Shown: positions 1-4,759 of the stretch, piece by piece | How positions within the stretch are numbered: position 1 is the first letter of the stretch | Layout: the number at the start of each line of letters is the position of its first letter | Notes under the pieces: model-generated | What the model saw: only the letters and a program-made list of their open reading frames with translations | What the model was told of the DNA's origin: nothing | The model's database searches: none | Source: an uncultured Cocleimonas sp. | GTDB lineage: Bacteria; Pseudomonadota; Gammaproteobacteria; Thiotrichales; Thiotrichaceae | Assembly (NCBI GenBank): GCA_937974135.1 | Contig: CALJIH010000227.1 | Span: 1 to 6,628, forward strand | Direction: 5' to 3' | Length of the DNA: 6,628 nt | Translations under genes and position numbers: made by a program

Positions 1-306
1 GAAACTCAGGTGATCGACAAAAATATTGTCGTGCGCTCTTAATCTCAATTTCACTGTGGCACTTTTCGCGGATAAAAAATCAACTAATAACACTTCCTCT
101 TCTCGTTTTTGATTAACGCTTGCGGGTGATGGTCTATTGGCTACGTCTTCTCTGAAACTAGCGATTGGATCAACAAAGATCTTACCTTCGTCTGCATCAA
201 ATAAACTTGATGCTGGGTGGAATACAGAATCTAACTTTTCGATATCGCAGTCATAAATTGCGTCAAAGTATGTGTCGATAGCTTTATATAGATCTTGGTT
301 TTTCAT
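1..306 (-). CDS. NTF2-fold protein, lumazine-binding-like (partial, C-terminus outside window)
   Basis: The frame is open for 102 codons from ATG at 306-304 to the left edge, so the C-terminus lies outside the window. The protein starts MKNQDLYKAIDTYFDAIYDC. An amphipathic helix (about residues 4-30) is followed by FHPASSLFDADEGK, a charged linker and two strands (EEEVLLVDFLSAKSATVKLRLR). This is the layout of small SnoaL/NTF2-like proteins, closest in style to the putative lumazine-binding group (Lumazine_bd_2), which are usually about 115-135 residues. There is no signal peptide, so it should be cytosolic. A good ribosome site, TAGGAG (313-318), lies 6 bases before the ATG. It is divergent from the ftrA-type regulator, which may control it. 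The ligand or reaction is unknown. The fold is fairly sure; the lumazine label is a family name, not a demonstrated function. Confidence 0.8.
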   Translation of the reverse strand, partial: MKNQDLYKAIDTYFDAIYDCDIEKLDSVFHPASSLFDADEGKIFVDPIASFREDVANRPSPASVNQKREEEVLLVDFLSAKSATVKLRLRAHDNIFVDHLSF

Positions 307-368
307 GGTGTGCTCCTAGTGTTTGTTGTGTGGCTTGTTTTGTTAGAAATACAATACCAATAAATTAT

Positions 369-384
369 TTGTCGTAAATGACAA
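369..384. promoter_or_regulatory. Inverted repeat TTGTC-N6-GACAA in the divergent ftrA control region
   Basis: TTGTC (369-373) and GACAA (380-384) are perfect 5-bp arms separated by 6 bases, midway between two divergent genes. The left arm is also the -35-like hexamer of a rightward promoter candidate, so a bound regulator could act on both directions. It is a candidate binding site for the neighbouring AraC-type regulator. The size suits one site of such a dimer, but no experimental motif is being matched. Confidence 0.35.
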
Positions 385-397
385 TATAGATTAATAT
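369..397 (+). promoter_or_regulatory. Candidate sigma-70 promoter for the ftrA-type gene
   Basis: TTGTCG (369-374), a 17-base spacer and TAATAT (392-397) give reasonable -35 and -10 elements about 29 bases before the ATG at 426. The 5' leader would be short, about 20 bases. No clear Shine-Dalgarno sequence is seen before this ATG (only TTAGATTAAAAC), so translation initiation may be weak. In the leftward direction only a poor candidate is seen (TTGTCA, 16 bases, TATTGG). Confidence 0.4.
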
Positions 398-425
398 TAC
401 GCCAAACTGACTTTTAGATTAAAAC

Positions 426-1391
426 ATGAAAACTGAGATCAACGATTCACCTTTGGTGTGTATTCTTGCTTACGATAATTTAGCGATATTTGAATACGGC
501 ATTGCCTTAGAAGTGTTTGCTTTACCTCGACCTGAATTGTCATCTTGGTATCGACATCAAGTCATTTCTACTGCTGCTGGAGATATCAATGGCTTAGGTG
601 GCGTGCGAATCGATGCTAAAAATGATTTGGATGTATTAGCAAAGGCATCATTGATCATCGTGCCTGGTTGGAGCGGCGAAGTCAGTGAAGTTTTAAAATC
701 TGCATTGAATACAGCAATCGATAACGGTGCACGTATAGCCACGATTTGTTCTGGTGTATTTCTTCCCGCAGCCTGTGGTTTACTCAATGGTAAAAACGCC
801 ACCACACATTGGCGCTATGCTGAAAAACTTCAAACTGAATACCCAGAAATCAATGTGAATCCTGATGTGCTCTATGTCGACGAAGATTCGATTTTGACTT
901 CAGCAGGCTCTGCGGCAGGCATAGATTTATGTTTGTATATCGTCAAACAAGATTTTGGTAGTGAGGTGGCGAATTCGGTCGCCCGCCGCTTAGTGTTGCC
1001 TGCACATCGTGAAGGTGGTCAAGCGCAATATGTGCCAAGACCATTACCCAAAAATACGGGGCTATTTTCTCCGTTGTTAGATCAAATTAGGACCAATCTA
1101 AACGAAGATTGGAGCGTCGAACGCATGGCAGAAAAAGCGTCTATGTCATCACGCACTTTGTTACGCCGTTTCAAAGACACCACTGGCGAGAGCCCAACAA
1201 AATGGCTAATAATGGAACGTTTAGCTTTGGTAAGAGAGTTATTAGAAACCACTAAGTTAAATGTAAACCAAGTGGCTGATGCGAGCGGCTTCGGTTCTGT
1301 AGAACTATTAAGACACCATTTCAAACGTCAATATCAGCTGAGCCCTTTGAGTTATCGAGCGCAATTTCAAGCAACTGATCGCAATATATAG
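426..1391 (+). CDS. ftrA: FtrA/GlxA-type transcriptional regulator (DJ-1/PfpI-like domain plus AraC DNA-binding domain)
   Basis: This 321-residue protein has the full length and order of the GlxA/FtrA regulators. Residues 10-195 form a DJ-1/PfpI-like (class I glutamine amidotransferase-like) domain with IVPGW near 77-81, the nucleophile-elbow motif ATICSGVF with Cys108, ATTHWRYAE near 125-133, and LTSAGSAAGIDLCL near 157-170. The stretch RRLVLPAHREGGQAQYV is typical of FtrA proteins. Residues 215-311 form an AraC domain with two helix-turn-helix units (about 228-261 and 278-311, the second with NQVADASGFGSVELLRHHFK). In this family the N-terminal domain usually senses a ligand and is not shown to be a protease or amidase. 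It should be a cytosolic activator or repressor, most simply of the divergent NTF2-fold gene and itself. It converges on the methyltransferase gene over a 72-base gap. The family call is firm; the ftrA symbol rests on recalled similarity and the inducer is unknown. Confidence 0.92.
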   Translation: MKTEINDSPLVCILAYDNLAIFEYGIALEVFALPRPELSSWYRHQVISTAAGDINGLGGVRIDAKNDLDVLAKASLIIVPGWSGEVSEVLKSALNTAIDNGARIATICSGVFLPAACGLLNGKNATTHWRYAEKLQTEYPEINVNPDVLYVDEDSILTSAGSAAGIDLCLYIVKQDFGSEVANSVARRLVLPAHREGGQAQYVPRPLPKNTGLFSPLLDQIRTNLNEDWSVERMAEKASMSSRTLLRRFKDTTGESPTKWLIMERLALVRELLETTKLNVNQVADASGFGSVELLRHHFKRQYQLSPLSYRAQFQATDRNI

Positions 1392-1406
1392 TTCATTAAC
1401 ACTGAG

Positions 1407-1448
1407 AAAAGGTGGAAAGTATCTTAAAAAAGACACCCCCCCACTTTT
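1407..1448. repeat. C7 dispersed repeat, copy 1, in a hairpin between convergent genes
   Basis: The invariant 21-base core (AAAAGACA, seven Cs, ACTTTT) occupies 1428-1448. A degenerate inverted partner, AAAAGGTGGAAAGTATCTT (1407-1425), lies upstream and about 13 of 19 positions can pair, leaving a tiny A-rich loop. A separate 7-bp pairing, AAAGTAT (1416-1422) with ATACTTT (1451-1457), is also possible. It fills most of the 72 bases between the stops of the regulator and methyltransferase genes. U-rich tracts follow on both strands, so it may act as a bidirectional terminator. Confidence 0.75.
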
Positions 1449-1463
1449 ATATACTTTTGACAG

Positions 1464-2075
1464 TTAAGAAAGCGATGTCAGGAACGCTTTACCATTATGT
1501 ATGATTTGGTTTAAGTAAAAATCACTGCTTTGCACGTAGTCTGCGTAATCCTTCGTATCCGCCATGTCCATATTATCCGCATAGATTATTGTCCCTGCAT
1601 GAAATTGTTGTTCTAGCATTTTGAAGAGCGGTAAATATAAATCTTTCCAACCATCCAAAAATAGAAAATCGATTGGCTCTGAATGTCCGCTCAAAGTTTC
1701 CATTGCATCACCAATTCTGACTTCGATGTAATCTTCTAATTCAGCATTTCTGATATTTTCGATTGCGGTATTTGCTTTGCTTTCTAGTAATTCTGTCGAG
1801 ATGACTTTACCCTTTGTTTGACGCGCAGCATCTGCTAAATAAATAGATGAAATGCCAAATGATGTACCAAATTCAACGATATTTTTACACTTGTTATCAA
1901 TAATCATGTCTCTAATAACACGACCTTGTTCCCTTGAAATAGGTAAGTAGACATTCTCAAAGTCAGCAGGTTGCATAGGACGAAAAATAGATTTCGCAAT
2001 ACCTTTGCTTATTCTTAAAACATCTTTTTTTGCATCTTGATGTAAAGCGGTTAATTTGTTTTCTACTGCGTTCAT
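1464..2075 (-). CDS. Class I SAM-dependent methyltransferase, O-methyltransferase-like
   Basis: The 203-residue protein has the Rossmann methyltransferase signature in order. Motif I is NIVEFGTSFGISSIYLA (about 65-81, with E68 and G70 in the SAM loop). The acidic end of strand 2 is VISTE (E95). Next come EVRIGDAMETL (D123), DFLFLDGWKDLYLPLF (D141) and IIYADNM (D167-N168). The LDG-K-Y-x-x-F pattern is that of the CCoAOMT/Methyltransf_24 type, which methylates hydroxyls of small molecules and often uses a divalent metal. The N-terminal helices (1-50) fit this group. It is cytosolic. Ribosome site GAGGAT lies 7 bases before the ATG. It is the last of three leftward genes, 105 bases after the second SnoaL-like gene, so co-transcription is possible but not certain. 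The substrate is unknown; a product of the neighbouring SnoaL-like proteins is unlikely to be direct because those are exported. Confidence 0.87.
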   Translation of the reverse strand: MNAVENKLTALHQDAKKDVLRISKGIAKSIFRPMQPADFENVYLPISREQGRVIRDMIIDNKCKNIVEFGTSFGISSIYLADAARQTKGKVISTELLESKANTAIENIRNAELEDYIEVRIGDAMETLSGHSEPIDFLFLDGWKDLYLPLFKMLEQQFHAGTIIYADNMDMADTKDYADYVQSSDFYLNQIIHNGKAFLTSLS

Positions 2076-2128
2076 TGTTACATCCTCATTATTGTTTTAC
2101 ATAAATAGAATTTGGTTTGAGTTAACAG

Positions 2129-2166
2129 ACAACCCACAAAAGTAAATTATTAATCATGTGGATTGT
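2129..2166 (-). promoter_or_regulatory. Stem-loop between the SnoaL-like and methyltransferase genes
   Basis: On the leftward transcript ACAATCCACA pairs with TGTGGGTTGT: ten pairs, one of them U-G, with a loop of about 18 bases. The pairing is better in leftward RNA than in rightward RNA (U-G rather than C-A), so it may act in the leftward transcript. It begins 14 bases after the stop of the SnoaL-like gene. No U-run follows, so it is not a classical intrinsic terminator; a 3'-end stabiliser or partial attenuator is more likely. Only weak promoter-like sequences lie between it and the methyltransferase start. Confidence 0.35.
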
Positions 2167-2180
2167 TTGATCTTTAGTGA

Positions 2181-2657
2181 TTATTTACTGTGATAAGCTT
2201 TAGATACTGCATAACTGTCTTCAAACCAGTTCCAGCTTTTTACTTTGCCATTTTCAACATGAACACGAACTGCCCATGAGAACTTACCTGTATCAACGCC
2301 GGTATTATTCGCAATTGCGCTCATAGTTCCGATGAAAACAGCTTGATCAGCATTTGAAAAACTATAGTCAGTACTCCAACTCGTTACTTTTAAGCCTTTT
2401 CCGAAAGCTGGCATGAAAGTATTCATCACTTTTTCTTTCCCTTCCCAATTTCCGATCCAAGGAATTCTTGCATCTCCTTCGTTATGCCATACAAAATCAT
2501 CGCTCATTAATTGATTAAGCTTTTCTCCATCTCCACTGCCAGCCGCTTTAAGAAATGATTGTGCAATAGTTAACGTTTTATCAGATTGGTCATCAGCATG
2601 TGTCACGCCAGTCATAAAAACTCCCACTAATAATATTGAATAGATAAATTTCATCAT
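2181..2657 (-). CDS. Exported SnoaL/NTF2-fold protein
   Basis: This is a 158-residue protein with a Sec signal peptide (MMKFIYSILLVGVFMTGVTHA, likely cut after Ala21, before DDQSD), so it is probably periplasmic. The mature part has a SnoaL-like layout: helix TLTIAQSFLKAAGSGDGEKLNQLMSDD (about 28-54), then FVWHNEGDARIPWIGNWEGKEKV (about 55-77), then strands ending in WAVRVHVENGKVKSWNWFED (about 128-147). The pocket-facing W57-H58 and the ENGK turn are typical of this fold. There are two adjacent ATGs. The GAGGG ribosome site (2662-2666) is 4 bases from the first and 7 from the second (2654), so the second may be the true start, removing one Met. It lies 56 bases after the ester-cyclase-like gene and is probably in the same operon. 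No enzymatic function can be assigned. Confidence 0.85.
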   Translation of the reverse strand: MMKFIYSILLVGVFMTGVTHADDQSDKTLTIAQSFLKAAGSGDGEKLNQLMSDDFVWHNEGDARIPWIGNWEGKEKVMNTFMPAFGKGLKVTSWSTDYSFSNADQAVFIGTMSAIANNTGVDTGKFSWAVRVHVENGKVKSWNWFEDSYAVSKAYHSK

Positions 2658-2673
2658 TTGTCCCTCGCTAGTT

Positions 2674-2704
2674 TTGGTTGATCGGTAAAATACCGATCAA
2701 CCAA
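2674..2704. repeat. Perfect 14-bp inverted repeat with 3-base loop
   Basis: TTGGTTGATCGGTA (2674-2687), AAA, and TACCGATCAACCAA (2691-2704) form a perfect 14-bp stem. It begins 9 bases after the stop of the ester-cyclase-like gene and ends 7 bases before the GAGGG ribosome site of the next gene. In the leftward direction the stem is followed by AACTAGC, not a U-run, so it is a poor intrinsic terminator. It could be an mRNA stability hairpin that sets different levels of the two proteins, or a symmetric operator. Its size and the ACCGATC arms would suit a TetR-type dimer. The sequence does not decide between these. Confidence 0.85.
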
Positions 2705-2713
2705 TAAACACCG

Positions 2714-3202
2714 TTATTTACCTTTTAGTTGCTGAAGAGCACCTGACCAATCTTCAACATGATAAGTGTTTACGATTTTTCCGTTTTCGATGGTATGGAT
2801 ATCAATAGTGAGAATATCGAAACCTTTACCTTTGCCATCTACACCGAATAATGGGCCTTTTGGAATACCTGTTGCGCGACTTCTTACCACAACTTTATTT
2901 CCTGATTGAAGCATTTCTTCAACTTTCCAATTAAGATCTGGAATTAATTTTGCGAAGTAACCCATCTGGCCTAAAAATGCTTCTTTGGTTTTATTCTTAC
3001 CAGAGTAATTGCCTATGCTTTCCCAATCATCGCTAGTATTTGCGCTGAAGGTTTTCGCTGCAGCTGCAGAAGCTGGGTTACTTAATAGATCGTAAAATGT
3101 TTGTACCATTGCTTTGTCATCAGCAGCTGATGCAGTACCAGCGCCTATTAATGGTAGGGCTGCGACTAAACATATTGAAAAAATCTTTTTGAAAATATTC
3201 AT
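2714..3202 (-). CDS. Exported ester cyclase-like SnoaL-family protein
   Basis: This is a 162-residue protein with a clear signal peptide of 26 residues (MNIFKKIFSICLVAALPLIG then AGTASA, cut before ADDK), so it is probably periplasmic. The mature part carries the ester cyclase/SnoaL pattern: TFYDLLSNPASA (35-46), WESIGNYSGKN (60-70), LIPDLNWKVEEML (86-98), KVVVRSRATGIPKGPLFGV (103-121) and DILTIDIHTIENGKIVNTYHVEDW (129-152, with H136, H148 and D151). SnoaL itself closes a polyketide ring by aldol chemistry. Most bacterial relatives called ester cyclase are uncharacterised, so the reaction here is not implied. Ribosome site AAAGG (3212-3216) lies 9 bases before the ATG. It is the first of three leftward genes and divergent from the LysR gene, which probably regulates it. 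Confidence 0.88.
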   Translation of the reverse strand: MNIFKKIFSICLVAALPLIGAGTASAADDKAMVQTFYDLLSNPASAAAAKTFSANTSDDWESIGNYSGKNKTKEAFLGQMGYFAKLIPDLNWKVEEMLQSGNKVVVRSRATGIPKGPLFGVDGKGKGFDILTIDIHTIENGKIVNTYHVEDWSGALQQLKGK

Positions 3203-3247
3203 AATAATGTGCCTTTAGTAATTAAGTTTAAAAATGAGCAGTTACTT

Positions 3248-3263
3248 TTTTGTAGCTACGAAA
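3248..3263. promoter_or_regulatory. Palindrome around GTAGCTAC in the LysR / ester cyclase intergenic region
   Basis: A perfect 8-bp palindrome GTAGCTAC (3252-3259) extends after one mismatch to TTT/AAA, giving a 16-base dyad. It lies just downstream of the leftward -10 candidate, where a bound protein would block transcription. It is a candidate operator; the usual LysR T-N11-A box is not clearly the same site. Confidence 0.35.
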
Positions 3264-3265
3264 TC

Positions 3266-3294
3266 ATTCTATCGACACTTTTATTGTTTGATAA
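3266..3294 (-). promoter_or_regulatory. Candidate sigma-70 promoter for the exported SnoaL operon
   Basis: Read leftward, TTATCA (3294-3289), a 17-base spacer and TAGAAT (3271-3266) make a plausible promoter about 64 bases upstream of the ester-cyclase-like start. The -35 region lies close to a loose ATAATATG/CATAATTA dyad (about 3291-3319) that could be the LysR site. Confidence 0.4.
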
Positions 3295-3300
3295 TATGCC

Positions 3301-3328
3301 TTTAATTAATTTCATAATTAGATAAAAT
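3301..3328 (+). promoter_or_regulatory. Weak promoter candidate for the LysR gene
   Basis: TTTAAT (3301-3306), 16 bases and TAAAAT (3323-3328) could serve as -35 and -10, leaving a leader under 20 bases. The whole stretch is AT-rich, so chance resemblance is likely. The gene itself has a usable ribosome site, AAAGGTGA (3337-3344). Confidence 0.25.
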
Positions 3329-3350
3329 GAGATAATAAAGGTGACTAAAT

Positions 3351-4238
3351 ATGATGCTTAACCAGCTTAGACAAATTGCTATTTTCGCTAAAACCGTTGA
3401 GCACGGATCATTTCGCGCAGCCGCTGATGTACTGCATTTATCACCATCAGTGGTTAGTCATCACATTGCTAAACTTGAAGAGGAGCTTGGCGTTGCCTTG
3501 TTGTATCGCTCAACACGAAAACTCTCCTTAACTTCGGATGGCGAAGCGTTGCTTGTTTCGGCGCACGCCATGATAGATGCCGCAGAAGATTTTTTTAGCG
3601 TTGCAACTAATCAGTCAACGCAATTAATGGGTGAGCTAAGCATCACGCTACCTGCGGTTATGCAACAATCAGAATTGTTGAATCACATGGGTTCGTTTAC
3701 TAAATTACATTCTAATGTGAGTTTGAAACTAGATTTTTCGGATACTAGAGCAAATCTGATCGAAAGTGGTGTTGATGTTGCTATACGCATGGGTTGGCTT
3801 GAAGATAGTGGCTTAAAAGCGCGTAAACTTTATGAAGTTGAACGACATGTGGTGGCGTCAGCTGAATATTTAAAAAACAAGCCCAATAAAATCACCGTTG
3901 ATGAGGTTGAAACGTGGGATTGGATAGAATTTACTCCAGTAGGATTTATTAATTTATTTAACTTTCCTAAAGAACCTAAGCGTGTGTTTAAACCTAAATC
4001 AAAAATTAGAGTGAATAGCGCCCTCGCCATGCACCAACTCATTTCTAACAATAATGGCTTAGGTGCATTGCCCGATTTTATTGCGGAAAAAGAAGTAGCG
4101 AATGGAGAGTTTGAAATTATTTTACCCAAAGAGAATATTCCATCTCTTGGGGTTTACGCAGTTTGGCCTGCAAACGCTCCCGTAGGTGGTTTAACCAGTC
4201 AGTTTGTGGAATATTTGAAAGTCAGTATTAATGCTTAA
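3351..4238 (+). CDS. LysR-family transcriptional regulator, CrgA-like subgroup
   Basis: At 295 residues it has normal LysR length. Residues 4-63 hold the winged helix-turn-helix (FAKTVEHGSFRAAADVLHLS, then PSVVSHHIAKLEEELGVALL and YRSTRKLSLTSDGE). Residues about 92-290 are the periplasmic-binding-protein-like effector domain, with ANLIESGVDVAIRMGWLEDSGLKARKL (134-160) typical of the CrgA-like group, and NNNGLGALPDFIAEKEVANGE late in the domain. It acts as a cytosolic DNA-binding tetramer in the known family. Two ATGs are adjacent (3351 and 3354); AAAGGTGA serves either. It is divergent from the exported SnoaL-like operon with 148 bases between, the classic layout for control of that operon. 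The stop codon TAA (4236-4238) runs into the A-run of the C7 repeat, so the repeat begins at the end of the gene. The effector is unknown. Confidence 0.93.
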   Translation: MMLNQLRQIAIFAKTVEHGSFRAAADVLHLSPSVVSHHIAKLEEELGVALLYRSTRKLSLTSDGEALLVSAHAMIDAAEDFFSVATNQSTQLMGELSITLPAVMQQSELLNHMGSFTKLHSNVSLKLDFSDTRANLIESGVDVAIRMGWLEDSGLKARKLYEVERHVVASAEYLKNKPNKITVDEVETWDWIEFTPVGFINLFNFPKEPKRVFKPKSKIRVNSALAMHQLISNNNGLGALPDFIAEKEVANGEFEIILPKENIPSLGVYAVWPANAPVGGLTSQFVEYLKVSINA

Positions 4239-4258
4239 AAAGACACCCCCCCACTTTT
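4237..4258. repeat. C7 dispersed repeat, copy 2, overlapping the LysR stop codon
   Basis: The same 21-base core (4238-4258) is present without change and starts within the stop codon of the LysR gene. It fills most of the 29 bases between the convergent LysR and lipoprotein genes. No good inverted partner is seen on either side, unlike copies 1 and 3. On the leftward strand it reads GTG, a G-run, TGTCTTTTT, ending in a U-run, but without a stem it is not a standard terminator. Confidence 0.8.
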
Positions 4259-4267
4259 CACCGTTTT

Positions 4268-4609
4268 TTACTGCCAAGCAGTACCAACAGCCAATGATTT
4301 TTCAGTTAAGTATGTGCCATTAACCACACATTTGTAGGCCTTTTCATTTTTTCCTACTTTAAGCTGTATTTGAGAATAGCTTTTACAACCTATCGAGTGC
4401 GCATGCAATGCTGAGTAATATTCATAATATTTGGAACGCGGTAACCCTTTGCGAATAGGGGTGTTTTCTGTTTGTTTTACTATCCAGGTGCCATCAAGCA
4501 AAGTTCTTACAGCGCTTTCTTTAAGTTGTACTTTATTAGTTGTTTTAGAAGTACTGGCACAACCCACTAGTGAAAATACGAGTATTGCTAAGGTTAACTT
4601 TAAATACAT
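4268..4609 (-). CDS. Small outer- or inner-membrane lipoprotein of unknown function
   Basis: From the chosen ATG this is 113 residues: MYLKLTLAILVFSLVGC is a lipoprotein signal peptide with lipobox LVGC, so Cys17 would be lipidated and the mature protein anchored in a membrane. The residue after Cys is Ala, not Asp, which in enterobacteria favours the outer membrane. The mature part is polar and has TWIVKQTENTPIRKGLPRSKYYEYY and two further cysteines (SIGCKSY and AYKCVVNG) that could form a disulfide. An in-frame ATG 12 bases upstream (4621) would add MGQI. No ribosome site precedes that one, while GGGGC (4614-4618) lies before the chosen start, so the shorter form is preferred. I do not recognise the family. 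It is divergent from the PLP enzyme gene, with a strong promoter candidate upstream. Confidence 0.72.
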   Translation of the reverse strand: MYLKLTLAILVFSLVGCASTSKTTNKVQLKESAVRTLLDGTWIVKQTENTPIRKGLPRSKYYEYYSALHAHSIGCKSYSQIQLKVGKNEKAYKCVVNGTYLTEKSLAVGTAWQ

Positions 4610-4645
4610 AATTTGCCCCATTATTTTTGATTAATATTATTTAAC

Positions 4646-4669
4646 TATATACACATGTATGTTTATATA
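4646..4669. promoter_or_regulatory. Imperfect 24-bp palindrome over the lipoprotein gene -10 region
   Basis: The stretch starts TATATACACAT and ends GTTTATATA. It matches its own reverse complement at about 20 of 24 positions, including ACATGT near the centre. The right arm is the -10 candidate of the leftward promoter. It could be an operator, or simply an AT-rich alternating tract. Confidence 0.35.
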
Positions 4670-4692
4670 CAAACTATCGCAAAATTAGTCAA
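4664..4692 (-). promoter_or_regulatory. Strong sigma-70 promoter candidate for the lipoprotein gene
   Basis: Read leftward, TTGACT (4692-4687), a 17-base spacer and TATATA (4669-4664) are near-consensus -35 and -10 elements. The transcript would start near 4657, leaving a leader of about 45-50 bases before the lipoprotein start. No comparably good promoter is seen for the divergent PLP enzyme gene. Confidence 0.55.
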
Positions 4693-4759
4693 ACACCCTA
4701 CTTTTAAACGATTTACTCCATTAGTAATTAACAGCATTTAATAAGTTCAAGGAGAACCC

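Noticed and set aside
557..805. Leftward open frame of 82 residues inside the ftrA-type gene
   Set aside because: It is an antisense shadow of a well-conserved coding region, with no ribosome site and no recognisable domain.
1082..1324. Leftward open frame of 80 residues inside the AraC domain
   Set aside because: It lies opposite the helix-turn-helix coding region, whose protein motifs are clear on the other strand.
3830..4129. Leftward open frame of 99 residues inside the LysR gene
   Set aside because: It is antisense to the effector domain of a complete LysR protein; composition is odd and there is no start signal.
4269..4283. TACTGC-CAA-GCAGTA hairpin as a terminator of the lipoprotein gene
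   Set aside because: It overlaps the last codons and stop, the stem is only 6 bp, and in leftward RNA it is followed by As rather than Us.
4431..4634. Rightward open frame of 67 residues over the lipoprotein gene
   Set aside because: The opposite strand has a signal peptide, lipobox and promoter; this frame has none of these.
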